A program made the translations under genes and the position numbers. From positions 3,286,001 to 3,350,000 of the forward strand of contig JAHQIY010000006.1 in assembly GCA_019054805.1 (NCBI GenBank): DNA of 64,000 nt. The letters run 5' to 3'. Positions 36,476-47,560 of this stretch are shown here, piece by piece. Within the stretch, counting starts at the first letter, position 1, and every line of letters starts with the position of its first letter. The notes beneath the pieces are model-generated. The model did no database searches. It was not told the DNA's origin and saw only the letters and a program-made list of their open reading frames with translations. This stretch comes from Brachionus manjavacas. Taxonomy: Eukaryota > Rotifera > Eurotatoria > Ploima > Brachionidae.

Positions 36476-37180
36476 ATGGTTAACAAACTTGGAAATTCCA
36501 TCAAATGGAATTTCAGAAATTCAATTAAGCTGAACCTAAAGAGTTTGGACAGGCCTTTAACTCACCATGATTTACTTACTTATCTATCTCGCTCACTATC
36601 GGAAGAGGAAAAATCAAAAGTCATCTCAGTTGGAAATTTTTCTTCGAATCGATTTTGGATCGTCGAATTTCACCCAAGCCTGAACACCGCTAATTTATTC
36701 GATAGACCAGTATTAATTGAAAACAGACAATTTAAATTCGAAGACCCAAACAAATTTAAAATCGATGATGGTAAAAAATCAGCAACCCTAAGGTTCCACT
36801 TTTTACCAACAAATATTACTGACCAAACAATTGCCCGCTTCGTTAACAATCTAAAACTAAAGGATTTAGAAATAAAAGAGATCTCCAATGAGAAATTTAA
36901 AGAAGACGGATGGACTGAGGTCAACAATGGGATAAAAAGAGTTCGTATCTTATACCCAATAGAAATCAATGAGCAAATTCAAAACCTAGTAGGACCAACT
37001 ACAGTATTTGGACTCAAAACAAACATCACAATCTCTGGTCAGCAACAACGATGCTTTTTTTGCCTTGATCCTAAACACTCTATCAAAAATTGTCCAGTAA
37101 AAAAACTCGAGTGTACTAATTGTAAGCTGAAAGGCCACCCAGCAATAAAATGTTCAATGACTGAAAAAATAATAGATTGA
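36476..37180 (+). CDS. Gag/ORF1-like protein with RRM-like fold and two CCHC zinc knuckles
   Basis: Intact 234-residue ORF occupying the right half of the TIR transposon. The N-terminal ~80 residues and residues ~95-175 resemble the paired RRM-like segments of LINE ORF1/gag and ZCCHC3-type proteins (FWIVEFHP; TLRFHFLPTNITDQTIARFV; KRVRILYPIEIN). The C-terminus has two knuckles, CFFCLDPKHSIKNC and CTNCKLKGHPAIKC. The stop codon (37178-37180) lies inside the right TIR, so the last residues are encoded by terminal repeat sequence. It probably binds nucleic acid. A gag-like ORF in a cut-and-paste-type element is unexpected: it may be captured from a retroelement or be an accessory of the family. 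Confidence 0.85.
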   Translation: MVNKLGNSIKWNFRNSIKLNLKSLDRPLTHHDLLTYLSRSLSEEEKSKVISVGNFSSNRFWIVEFHPSLNTANLFDRPVLIENRQFKFEDPNKFKIDDGKKSATLRFHFLPTNITDQTIARFVNNLKLKDLEIKEISNEKFKEDGWTEVNNGIKRVRILYPIEINEQIQNLVGPTTVFGLKTNITISGQQQRCFFCLDPKHSIKNCPVKKLECTNCKLKGHPAIKCSMTEKIID

Positions 37181-37228
37181 CAATTTCACACTTGGCCTGG
37201 CCAATTGGCCGTAGATGTGACAAGACCC
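37173..37228 (-). repeat. Right terminal inverted repeat
   Basis: 56 bp, perfect inverse of 35811-35866, followed by the target duplication ATAAAGTG at 37229-37236. It includes the stop codon of the zinc-knuckle ORF. Confidence 0.95.
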
Positions 37229-37236
37229 ATAAAGTG

Positions 37237-38680
37237 TAACTTGCCAAATTTTTTCATGAGCTGAAAAGACAAAAAATAAAACATCAATCAGATCGGATTT
37301 GATTATTGATCTGATTGATATAAAAAATGTTTATTTTAGATATACTAAGAGCAATTTAGGTTGTACTTTTTTTTGGAGAATTTTGCTATCTTAAATTATT
37401 ATTTTCTAAAATTGTGTTTAAATGTTGCGTTTTGAGACCTAACCAACATAAATGTAAAGATCATTTGACTTGGTCTAAATTTTCTTATTTTGACACTTAA
37501 AACTTAATATATTTGAATAAGAAAAATTTTGTATCAATTTTTTATTTTATAATTATTAATAAAAAAAAGATTACATTTAAGAAAATAAAATTAAAATAAA
37601 CATAAAAAAAATTTGTAGAATTTAAGCAATCAAAAATATTTCGGTAGAAAAAATTACATTAATTACATTTTTCTAATGTAAGCCAAAATTACATTAGAAA
37701 AATACAAAATTGATGCACATTTTTATTCCTACATATTGGTCGTATTACTAAAATACTAAGTAAATGTTGGAGATGATGAAGAAACACAATATTAATGATC
37801 TGAAATAGAACACATCTAGCTAACAGTGTAACTCTGGTTTTAAGATATTCAATTTTAACAATTTTTCTAATAAAATTTTTTAAAATTACACGAGCAGTTG
37901 ACTGAAATGTCCTTAGCATCACGTTTAAAGGTAACCAGTGTCTTGAGAACTTGAGCCTTGAGATTTAGTCATTTAATTATTTGAAAAATCAAGTATTGAA
38001 ATATTTATGACAAAATTTTTAAATTTTTTAGATTGTATAGGACAATAAAGATTAGATAGATGACGATAATTATATAAAGTTGAATATATTTTTGTTTTTT
38101 TTTGGAAAATAATCTTTGTTTTTTAAAAACATTTCTCAAAAATGATTATAAAATTTTGTAATTAATACTTACAATGATGATAAAGTTTTTAATTGTTATT
38201 ATAAATAGTAAAATTTCCAATGTAGTATAATTTTCATGCATCCATTGATTTGCATAAGTTTTTTAGAATTTTTTTAAGGCTGGAATTGGAAGATTCAATT
38301 TACAGAACCAATTTTGATTTTTAAGAAGAAATATTATTGAATTTTTTCATTTTGTTCTGTTTTTTTTTGTTCTAAAATTTTCAATGCTATAATCTATTCT
38401 TGATGAAACTGTGATTGATTTTATAGTTGGGATAGGAATCATGAGCAAAAATACCAGTTGTATTCTATTTAACCTAATCATTAATTTCAATATCAAAATG
38501 TTTTTCAAAATTTTCAAAAAATAAAATAAATCAAATAATTTCTTTTTTTAATCCAAAATTATTCACGATTCAACTAAAAGATTAATGATGTTTAACTAAT
38601 TCAAATTAATGTTTTTAATTTATTCAAATTTTCAAAATTTTCAAAATTATTTTTATAAATGATCAAACATTGTGATAAAA
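37237..38680. other. Intergenic upstream of TERT
   Basis: About 1.4 kb, AT-rich, no convincing ORF or repeat. It should include the TERT promoter; no specific site is recognised. Confidence 0.5.
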
Positions 38681-41600
38681 ATGAAAAATATTCTTATGTC
38701 TTATTTCGATTCGGTTTTATCTCTCGAAGCATTTTTTTTGGAAATAAATCTAAAATTAAACACAGAAGAAACAGATAGATTAAGACTAATCTTAAAAAAT
38801 CTGTCATCAATCGTCATAGCTTTTGATTTTGAATTTAAAGGTCCATTCAAATCAATTATTGATAAAAGATATTCATTCGAACATCTTTTATACCTCTGCT
38901 ACGTTAAAATAAACGAGTCTAGCTTGCCATTACACGAAAACCATATGTTTCGAGCTGGCAAATTTTCCAACAACAACCTAATCAAAGAATTTCAGATTAA
39001 TTTAAAACTAAATCCAAATGAAGTAGAAAAAAAACTTATGGCAACAGAAAATTTAACAATGAGTTATTTTTTAAGCAAAAGTGAGAAAAACGACGGCCAC
39101 TATTGGAGACTCTTGCACGATCTAGTTGGATTTTCAATAATGAAATACATTTTGTTGTATTCTTTTATATTTCGAAAAATCAATCATCCAAAGAGCTTAA
39201 ATAATTATGTCCAAGTGTCCGGCATTAAATTTTCTTTTGCTTATAAAACACTTGTTTCTAAAAAATTGAAAATGGATGGCCAAAAATTGGAAAACATGGC
39301 AGCAAATTCACTAAAAACTCAAATTGGTAAACTTGAAAAACCAACAAAGCCTCAAATTTTGAAAGAAATATTCCAAAGACAAGACAAAATACTTTCTGAA
39401 GAAGCAAATGATTTAAATTCGATTTCAAATCAAATTAACAAGATTGGAAATCAAACCTTGAACAAAAATTCAATGTTGTATGACCGAAGTTTAGGCTCTA
39501 AGATTCCTAATCGCTTTATTTACAGTGATAGAAAATGTGCTCAATATTTGTCTGCAGCTGCTTCAGACATTATTAACAAAATCATCTTTAAACAAGTTCA
39601 TTTTCTGGAATATAAAAAAGAAGATCAATTGGAAGAAATGAAAAACACTTTAAGCAAATTAGTCATTGGTTTAATTAGGAATCATCAATCATGTCCTTTT
39701 AAGGTTTTTTTGGATTGTTATGGTAAAAAAAATGAGCAAATGGTGAAAACAAATGACAGTCGTAAGCGCAAACGCAATCAAGAAGATAAATCCGAGCCTG
39801 GTGGACTATTGACCAAGCACATAGAAGCAAAAAATGTATTTTCTTTTATTCGTAGATGTCTGATTTATGTTTTGAAAAGCGATGGTCAAAAAACAATACG
39901 GAAAGATTCTTCTTTTCCGCTAGTTGGTGGAGAAAACAATTTTAAATTGTTGTGCAAAAAAATTAGCTCTATTTTATCGAGCCTAAAATTTGATTCATTC
40001 AAGCTTAATTCTTTAGTTCACGGAATTAGCATATCTCGGATTAGCTTTTTAAAATCAATTGACTGTGACCGATTCAAGCATCTACTATTCCTTAATTTTG
40101 TCCGCTGGCTATTTGAAGATTATGTTTTTGTGCTTGTAAGGACTTATTTTTACGCAACAGACACCACCAAGACAAACTCAGAGATATTCTACTACACCAA
40201 ATCGGACTGGAAGAACATTGTCAAAAGTCAATTGAGTGATCCGGTGAACAAAATTTACCGCAAAATGTACAATCTTGAGAAAATTAAGCACTCGGATCTG
40301 ATCGGTTATTGCAACCGCTTCGAGACTTTCGGAGCTTATATGGGTCGGTTGTATCCAAAGAATGTGAATAATGAATGCCGAATAATTAGTGGATGTAGAG
40401 CCTATAACCCTTGCACTAATCGCTCTTCAAACATCAACAATAAATTTATAGCCTTAAACAATTGCTTAAAATGGATGATCAGCAGGAATCCAGAGCTAAT
40501 CGGCTTTGGTACTCGGGGCCACATAGACATGCATTCAAAATACTCTAGGTTTTTACAGCTAAATTATTTAAATCGAGGATCATGTGATCAAAATACAGAA
40601 GAGAAAGGCGTTTTTAAAAAATGGAATTTCATCAAATTTGACATAAAAAAATGCTTCGATTCAATTCAATCAAAAGAACTTCAGAGTTATATCAGTCAAT
40701 TAATTTACAAGGAATTGGGATCAGAGTATTGTTTCACCAATTTACGCTATGCTCTTTATCAAATAGACTTGGATTCTAAGCAGCTAAAGCAAAAATATGA
40801 CACTTTTACACTCAAACATAGCATCAAGCAAAAAGGTTTTGTAAATGGTCTTGCTGATTATGTAAATTTACTCGAGAACGATAGTGAAAATAAATTTAGC
40901 TGCTTTAAGCTGCGGAATTTGAGAGATGGAGGAGGCTGTATTTATGTGCCTTTGTGGGTACAAGACAGAAATTCTAATTTTAAAAAATTGAATGATTTGC
41001 TGAAAAAATGTCTGTACCATGTTGTTGTGAAAGTTCATGATGATTTGTACGAAAGAGTAAATGGTATACTACAGGGCTCAATATGTTCCCGCAATCTGTG
41101 CGACTTGTATCTTGGAAAAATTGAGACAAGACTTTTTGGTTTCGATAATTGTCCCAATAATGCAATGAAATTAAACCGATCAAATGAGATAGTGATGCGC
41201 ATAGTTGACGATTACATAGTCATTGCTTCGGATGTGGACAGAATGCTAAAAATCAAAGAATTGTTAAAGAAAGAACTGAGTTTAAATGAAACCAAGACTG
41301 TGACTTACATTTTTAAAAAATCAGCAAATAATGCAAATTTGTGTTATGCTAAAAGTAATAGTATCAATGAGATGAATTCAAAAAATTACAATTTTTTGTC
41401 AAATTTTTCAGGCAACTACTTCTCATGGTGTGGCTTTAATTTCGATGTGAACAATTTGGATGTTTTTTTCAATTATGAAAAATATTTTGAAAATTCAACT
41501 AGTCTAACTAGCCGTCTAAATTCGAATATTGACTATAAGTTTGCTTATATTATGTTTAATTCAAAATTTTTGCGTTTGTTCAGCGCAAATGTGAGTGTTA

Positions 41601-42043
41601 TGGTAATAGATCCTGAGACAAATAGTTTACAAGGTATATTGAGGAATTTTGCCGATTTTTTCGCTCTGAGTGCAATTAGATTTTGTGTTTTGTACAAATT
41701 TATGCCTTCACAACTGATAAATAACACCAAACTTCAAATAAAGATTATTTTGAATTTGTGCTACTGGTTAAATAACAAAATAAGTTCAAAATTAAAGCAG
41801 TCTATTCAAGTATTTTTTTACTCCTCATTTACTTTAATAAAATTTTTTTGCCTACGAGTCTATGAATCTATATTTTTAAAATTTAATTTTAGTCAATTCA
41901 ATAAATTAATTCGATTAATAAGAGTAAACTTAGAAAAATTGAATTTTCATCGATGTATTAAAGAAAATGTCGATTTGTATTTGCTACAGCTTTGTCAATT
42001 AATAGATCAGCAAATTTTGAAGTTTTTTTGTTGTAAATTTTGA
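38681..42043 (+). CDS. TERT: Telomerase reverse transcriptase, intronless
   Basis: Catalytic protein of telomerase, extending chromosome ends from an RNA template. One uninterrupted frame of 1,120 residues from the ATG at 38681 (a GTG upstream is unlikely). TERT-specific features run in order: a basic NLS-like RKRKRNQE near residue 360; the QFP/T region (LNFVRWLFEDYVFVLVRTYF); motif T (FYATDTTK...IFYYTKSDW) near 490; motif 1/2 (LYPKNVNNECRIISGCR); motif A KFDIKKCFDSI with D654; motif B' NGILQGSICS near 797; motif C RIVDDYIVIAS with D843/D844; motif E YFSWCGFNFDV near 916; and a C-terminal thumb. All three catalytic Asp are present. The absence of introns in a 3.4-kb gene is notable because almost every other gene here has them. 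Retrotransposon RT is excluded by motif T and WCG motif E. Confidence 0.96.
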   Translation: MKNILMSYFDSVLSLEAFFLEINLKLNTEETDRLRLILKNLSSIVIAFDFEFKGPFKSIIDKRYSFEHLLYLCYVKINESSLPLHENHMFRAGKFSNNNLIKEFQINLKLNPNEVEKKLMATENLTMSYFLSKSEKNDGHYWRLLHDLVGFSIMKYILLYSFIFRKINHPKSLNNYVQVSGIKFSFAYKTLVSKKLKMDGQKLENMAANSLKTQIGKLEKPTKPQILKEIFQRQDKILSEEANDLNSISNQINKIGNQTLNKNSMLYDRSLGSKIPNRFIYSDRKCAQYLSAAASDIINKIIFKQVHFLEYKKEDQLEEMKNTLSKLVIGLIRNHQSCPFKVFLDCYGKKNEQMVKTNDSRKRKRNQEDKSEPGGLLTKHIEAKNVFSFIRRCLIYVLKSDGQKTIRKDSSFPLVGGENNFKLLCKKISSILSSLKFDSFKLNSLVHGISISRISFLKSIDCDRFKHLLFLNFVRWLFEDYVFVLVRTYFYATDTTKTNSEIFYYTKSDWKNIVKSQLSDPVNKIYRKMYNLEKIKHSDLIGYCNRFETFGAYMGRLYPKNVNNECRIISGCRAYNPCTNRSSNINNKFIALNNCLKWMISRNPELIGFGTRGHIDMHSKYSRFLQLNYLNRGSCDQNTEEKGVFKKWNFIKFDIKKCFDSIQSKELQSYISQLIYKELGSEYCFTNLRYALYQIDLDSKQLKQKYDTFTLKHSIKQKGFVNGLADYVNLLENDSENKFSCFKLRNLRDGGGCIYVPLWVQDRNSNFKKLNDLLKKCLYHVVVKVHDDLYERVNGILQGSICSRNLCDLYLGKIETRLFGFDNCPNNAMKLNRSNEIVMRIVDDYIVIASDVDRMLKIKELLKKELSLNETKTVTYIFKKSANNANLCYAKSNSINEMNSKNYNFLSNFSGNYFSWCGFNFDVNNLDVFFNYEKYFENSTSLTSRLNSNIDYKFAYIMFNSKFLRLFSANVSVMVIDPETNSLQGILRNFADFFALSAIRFCVLYKFMPSQLINNTKLQIKIILNLCYWLNNKISSKLKQSIQVFFYSSFTLIKFFCLRVYESIFLKFNFSQFNKLIRLIRVNLEKLNFHRCIKENVDLYLLQLCQLIDQQILKFFCCKF

Positions 42044-42356
42044 TTAATTAAAATTGATATTTTATATTAATAAAAACATTTTGATTAAGTAATTTTTATT
42101 GACTTTTTTCATTGTTGGTGGATTTTCGTAAGCTATTATTTCTATTACTTAAGAAGAAAAAAAGAATGCATAAGACCATGTCATTTTGAATGCATTTGTT
42201 CTTCTCAGATAACCTGATTTGTACTTTGACGAGTGTTTGTCTGGAAATACCAGATGTTCCAGTTCCTTTTTAGTTTTATCTTTTCTGGGATTTTTTTAAA
42301 AATTTAATTATTTTAACTTTATTCTTAAAAATACATATTTAACAAAAATACTAATT
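42044..42356. other. TERT 3' flank
   Basis: About 310 bp between convergent TERT (+) and a small secreted-protein gene (-). Nothing recognisable beyond AT-rich 3' flanks. Confidence 0.55.
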
Positions 42357-42698
42357 TTAGTTAATATTTTTTAATTTCTCATTGATTTCAACTATATTTT
42401 CATGACTAATACATCCAGAAGATCTAATGCATCTCGAATTAAAATCTCTAATTGCTTCTTTAATTGCAGTTTTTTCTGAAACAAATCCCTCTACTTTTGC
42501 TTCTTGGCCATAGGACATTTTATCGCATGTAAAATATGCATCCCATACTAGTGACTGATTTTTGATACGCGGTTGAGTTCTAATTAAACAGCTCTGATAA
42601 CCATCCGATACTTCTATTCTGACTGACCAATTATCACTCTGAATACAAGTTATACTGATAATCAAGAAAATTACCAAGAAAATACTAAAATATTTCAT
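42357..42698 (-). CDS. Small secreted four-cysteine protein, unrecognised
   Basis: Single-exon frame of 113 residues. It starts with a strong signal peptide (YFSIFLVIFLIISITCIQS). The mature ~94 residues contain four Cys (SCLI, FTCDK, SRCIRSSGC), enough for two disulfides, with no second hydrophobic segment. I do not recognise the family. The coherent signal peptide, balanced codon use and terminal stop argue for a real gene. Function is unknown; extracellular or secretory-pathway location is inferred. Confidence 0.7.
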   Translation of the reverse strand: MKYFSIFLVIFLIISITCIQSDNWSVRIEVSDGYQSCLIRTQPRIKNQSLVWDAYFTCDKMSYGQEAKVEGFVSEKTAIKEAIRDFNSRCIRSSGCISHENIVEINEKLKNIN

Positions 42699-43840
42699 TT
42701 TTTTGTTTTAAAATTTTTTCTAAAATTTTGAAAATACTTAAATAGATGGCCATCTTTTCAAAAATAAACGAAAGAAATTTATGGTTGACAAGATCAACCA
42801 AATTTTTCAGTGGATCTTGTGTCTTCGATCTAAATTGAAGGCCTCATACAAATGGAAAAATAAAAAATATACTTTTAACAAAGGATTTTCAATGGTTAAT
42901 TATCTCTTTTAAAAAATAAATTTTTTATCAATTAATGTGTTGTGGGTCATATCAAAAAAAAAGTTCATCATAAATTTTTGTCAAAACCCTAGGAAAATCT
43001 TTAAGCTAACAAAATTTAATAATATCTGATTTTTTCTTCTACATCTATAAATGAATGAAATAATTTTCTAGCTTTAAAAATTTTAGTTTGACTATGCTGT
43101 AATTTGATTAAAAAAATATGAAAATATTTTCTCTATCTTAAATCCTATATCAAGACCCATTTTATCTACATTCACGCAATTTTCAAAAAAGAAAAATTAA
43201 TTAAAATGTCTAGTTTTGAAATTTTAATTAAAATGAATAAAAAAGAAAAACCAAGTATAAAGACAAATTTTCGAATTAAAGATTTATTTAACTTTTCTTT
43301 AAATAGCGATATTTTAAAAATAAAGTAAACTTTATGTTTAAAAAATTAAAAAAAAATTTTGATCAAATTGATAGCTTCATTTATCAATTTGTTGAATATT
43401 TACAATTAAAATTAAAAATAGCCAAGGAATGATTATTTATTTTTATTTAGCAAATTAAATTTTTAAAATATCAGTTTCAAATCAATTCGTTACGATAACT
43501 TACCCAAAAAGTCAAATTTTAAAAATTTAGAAAAATTTAAATTTTTTAGAAAAATTCAATAATCAAATAAAGTAAGCTAAGAGCATTTTAAATGCTAAAT
43601 AATTTGCTTAAATTTTTGTCCATATCGTATAAAATAAATAAAATATATTAAATAATAATACAAAATTTTGGAGTTGCTCAATTCCAAAATCCAATCTTTG
43701 GATTCTTTAGAAAATTTTGGAATTTGAGAAAAAATTGGAATCATTCATGGAAAGTTTTTTGTACAGTCAATAATTTCATAAAATAAAACTAATACAAAAA
43801 AAATGGTAATAAAAATTTACAATTGTCATTTCAGAAATTT
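42699..43840. other. Intergenic, no feature recognised
   Basis: About 1.1 kb upstream of the small secreted-protein gene and downstream of the Aurora gene. AT-rich, no coding frame or clear repeat. Confidence 0.5.
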
Positions 43841-45056
43841 TTAATGTTTAGCTGAATTAAGTTTAAGACCGTTTACAGGAGTAGTTGAATTGGAACTCGA
43901 TAGGGTAGTTTTCATTCCAGATAGATAGGTTTTTGTTTGACCATTTTGACCCGAAGGAATTATTCCATTTGAGGCTGAATTTGTAGCAACTGATTGAATA
44001 ATTGAGGATGTCATTGAAGAAGTCGATTGTGTTGAAGTATTTACAGAACTATTAGACGAATCCATGTTGGTAATTTGAGAGAAACTAGTCTGAACATTGT
44101 TCTCTATTTTGGCGTTTTTTTTAATCCATCGATGTTGCATTACACCTTCGAGTGACAATCTTTCATTTGGATTTTTTCTTAACAGCTTTGAGATCAAATC
44201 GACTGCATCATGTGACATCGTAGGTGGACATGTGTACTCAACCCGAGTTATTTTTTGATAAGTACCATCATAGCTGGCAGTTTCAAATGGCGGTTTTCCG
44301 ACCAAAAGCTCATAGCTCAAGACTCCCAATGACCAAAGGTCGACTTTTTCATCATGAGGCTTGTCGTCAATCATCTCAGGAGGCAGATAGTCCAGAGTGC
44401 CGCATATGGTTGTTCTACGAGATGATGGAGCATGAACTGACCAGCCAAAATCGGCAATTTTCAAATCACCATAAATTCCAAGCAACAAATTTTCTGGTTT
44501 TATGTCTCTGTGGATTACTTTTTTCGAATGACAGTAGTTCAATGCATCAGCGAGCTGATAAATATAAGTTGCTGCTTGTTGGTCATCAAATTTTCCCACT
44601 TGTTTCAACAAATTATAGAGCTCGCCTTTGGGTGCATACTCCAGGATCATATAGACTCTGCTATCATCATAAAAGTATCCGTACAAACGAAGAATATTTG
44701 GATGTCTTAGATGAGATTGTATTTCGATCTCTCGTCTCAATTGATGCTCGCAGCCAGCTTTTTGAACCTGATGCTTAAAGATCACTTTCAGAGCGACTAT
44801 GTACAAGCTTTTTTTTTCTCTTGCCAAATAGACATTACCGAATTTTCCTTTTCCTAGCGGTTTGCCTATTTCAAAATCATTTAAGCACCATTTTTTTCTT
44901 GAAATGATAAAAAAACATTTATTTTTGAATTATTCAAGAATTTTTTAGTGACTCTTACACTGATTTTTGGGGGCCCGAGTTTGATGGGTCGCTGGTCCCG
45001 CCATTTTCTTTGTTTTCTTTGTTGCTAATTTGGTTTGCTTTGTGCTGAATTTCCAT
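43841..45056 (-). CDS. AURK: Aurora kinase
   Basis: Mitotic Ser/Thr kinase. Exons 45056-44959 and 44897-43841 join across a 61-nt intron to 384 residues. A short N-terminal tail ([18 protein letters not shown]) leads into the kinase domain: [19 protein letters not shown] (glycine loop), VALKVIFK (catalytic Lys), ELYNLL hinge region, [27 protein letters not shown], activation loop [16 protein letters not shown] with the Aurora T-loop Thr, [23 protein letters not shown], and [17 protein letters not shown] and [11 protein letters not shown] are Aurora signatures. A Ser/Thr/Asn-rich tail of ~80 residues follows, longer than in vertebrate Auroras. A versus B/C cannot be decided; invertebrates often have one or two. 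Confidence 0.95.
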
Positions 45057-45765
45057 GTCCGGATTTGAATAAGCTACCGACTGAGTTCAAGGCACCTATA
45101 CGACTTAAATTTTTAGCGCACGGCACAAAATTATCACTAATTAATCTAAAATGTTCGAAATTTAAATTTGATTTAGTGGTTATTCATTGCCTAAGAAGAA
45201 TCTGATTGTCATTGAAAAATATTTGGTGTTAAAATTTGTGCTTAAATTCAAAAACATAAATTATTCTTTAAAATTTTCAACTTCTGAATATAAAGTTTGC
45301 GCGTAGTTTGTTGCTGAGCGAGCTTGTTAGCAATAGAACGAACTAGCAAGCTAACAACTAAAGTATATGTGCTATTTTATATTTAAATTTTTTATAAAGC
45401 AAATCCATATGTTTCTCGGTTTCAAAAAATAAAAAATTCGCAATCAAAAACTATAGACAAAGAGCCGATTCAATTTTGCATTTTAAGATTTTAATGCTTG
45501 TTAACTTTTTATATTACAATTAGTGAATAAGCAAAATTTAGACTTTTGCATGCCGTGGTTTCATAGCGATAGTGTGAAAAAAATATTTCCTATTCAATTT
45601 CAAATTCTTTTAATTCAAGTATAACTCAAAAATCTTAAGAAATTTTGTTTTTCATATTAACTTGGATTTTTGAGACGCCAAAATTTGATATTGCCTCTAA
45701 AATCACATGATATTTTGATATTTAAAAACAAAATAATAATTGAAAATTAACTTTTATTCATTAAA
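45057..45765. other. Divergent promoter region between Aurora and SNX-like genes
   Basis: About 700 bp between genes transcribed away from each other. It contains a small inverted pair (about 45308-45357, AGCTTGTTAGC / GCTAACAAC) whose meaning is unclear. No other element is recognised. Confidence 0.45.
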
Positions 45766-47508
45766 ATGATTAATTCAAATTTAAAATCAGTTCAAATAAA
45801 TAATTATATAATTGATAAAAAGGAAAAGAAGGTCCATACGGTAATCAAATAATGCCTGATCTCAATTTTATTTGATCAAGTCGAAAATTGGGATTTATTA
45901 TAGCAAATAAAAAAAAATTATTTGTTTTAAGTATTACAGAATTGAATTGGTGACGAAATATAATCGACAATTATTTGTTGATAAACGCTACAAGGAGTTT
46001 GAAGCTTTGCATAGTGAGGTAATTAAAAATTCACTATTGTGGCTAGATTTTTTAATAATCAAAATTTTTTTTGATAAAAAAAATTAAGTAATTTTAATTG
46101 TATAAGAAAAATAAGATAAAATTCCATTATTATAAAATGATTTGTTGACATTCATAAACATGAATAATTATTTCAGCAAACGCCAACATTTTAATTATTT
46201 TTTCCTTTTTTAATTAAATTGTTTAGCAGACATTTCCCTAAATACGTTATAAAATTTAAATTTCCTTTTCTTCTAGTAAAAAAATCCTCAAAGTTTGCTG
46301 AATCCAACAATAGAAAGAAAAACAGAATTTATTCTAAGTTCAAGTTCAAATTTTAATTTTAATCAACAGGTTATTGTCCATTTCTGAGGAAACCGATTGA
46401 CTCTTTATTTATTTAATCTCATTAAAAAATATCTGTTTTAAAAAAGAAAAAATTTAGAAACAAAATTAAATTTTAGATTAAATAATTTTCTGAAAAAATT
46501 TAACAACAAGGTTTTCAAATTAAAAAAATTAAATCTGACTACAAAACCCATAAAAAAACAAAATTAATGTAACTGAAAATTTAAGGCTTCGAAATTGATC
46601 TCTTGATCACAAAATAATTTATTAATCTTAAATAGAAATGTTTGAAGGTTTTTCTCAACTTTTCATTTGGGTGTTGGTTCAGTTATTGCTGAACATTAAG
46701 TTTTCATTTTTTAAAAGTTTTTCTTAGAAATTTAAGGATGATGTATTATTATAAGTATTTTAATGAAAAAGTAATCATCCTGTCAAAAATTCTATGTTGA
46801 AACGAATATGTACATTTTTTTTATGAAAACTTGTTTAATTTCATTTGATTAAAACTTAAAATTTAAGAGTTTAAAGATAGATAAATAATAAATTTTTGCT
46901 AATTTAAAGATTGCTTTATAAACAACATAAAAATGTGGCGATAATTGGTTTTAAAAATTGGAATTTTACTGATTTGGCCAATCCTTTTGGTTGAAATAGT
47001 TTCTAATTATTATCAAAAAATAAATTTTTATTAAGCTGAAAAAATGTCATAACATTGAGAAAATAAAAAATGAAATTGAGTTTCCGAAATCACACTTTTA
47101 TACTCCATCACCCAAAACTTTCGAATCTAGAAGAACAAGTCTTGATTTTTACATGAAAGTAAATTCTTTATTTTTAAATTAACATTAATTTGTTTATTTT
47201 TTTTAGAGGCTTATTCAATTGCTTGGTTCACAAATTCCTATAGAACTAGCTAAATTTTTAAATCTAAATGAAACCTTAGATTTTGACGAAGTATTTCAAA
47301 AGTAAATGCATATTTTTAATGTAATCATTATTTAATCCTTTTTTTATATTTGATTAGAAGGAAAAAAGATACTCAAGAAACCCTGAACATGCCTCAAATT
47401 AGCATTAAAAATTTAACATCGGAACAAGTTTGCTTTGCTTTATGCAAAGCTGAGCTTAAAGAAGACATTATTTTATCAGGATTTATTAAAGCTTTTTATT
47501 CATGGTAA
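45766..47508 (+). CDS. SNX24-like: PX-domain protein, sorting nexin 22/24-like
   Basis: Rebuilt from five in-phase exons, none of which is a long ORF alone: 45766-45840, 45932-46018, 47036-47158, 47207-47301 and 47358-47508 (176 residues; SNX24 169). Nearly the whole protein is a PX phosphoinositide-binding domain: IELVTKYNRQLFVDKRYKEFEALHSELKKC (basic RY.EF signature), then FPKSHFYTPSPKTFESRRTSLDFYMK, the proline-containing membrane loop and RR helix, and LAKFLNL. The C-terminal DIILSGFIKAFY matches the VVIEGVLHGIFY end of SNX22/24, which sets this subfamily apart. It likely binds PI3P on endosomes. It is convergent with SPEF1; the two stops are 52 bp apart. Intron 2 is about 1 kb. Confidence 0.85.
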
Positions 47509-47560
47509 AATAGATTAAATGAAAAAGTCAAATAAAATTAACAAAAAAGTAATAAAATCA

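Larger units (their letters stand above)
35811..37228. mobile_element. 1.4-kb TIR transposon with zinc-knuckle ORF, 8-bp target duplication
   Basis: The element is bounded by 56-bp terminal inverted repeats that I read as identical (35811-35866 and 37173-37228; outer end GGGTCTTGTCACATC). It is flanked by the direct 8-bp duplication ATAAAGTG at 35803-35810 and 37229-37236. The TIR contains the palindrome GGCCAATTGGCC. The left subterminal region repeats GGCCAATT or a close variant four more times up to about 35955, as expected for protein-binding sites. Inside are an intact plus-strand ORF with CCHC zinc knuckles and a minus-strand ORF fragment with an AT-hook-like KRGRKPK. No DDE transposase is visible. 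Eight-bp duplications occur in hAT, P, Merlin and Zisupton-type elements; the terminus does not let me choose. Perfect ends suggest recent movement, so an autonomous relative should exist. Confidence 0.93.
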
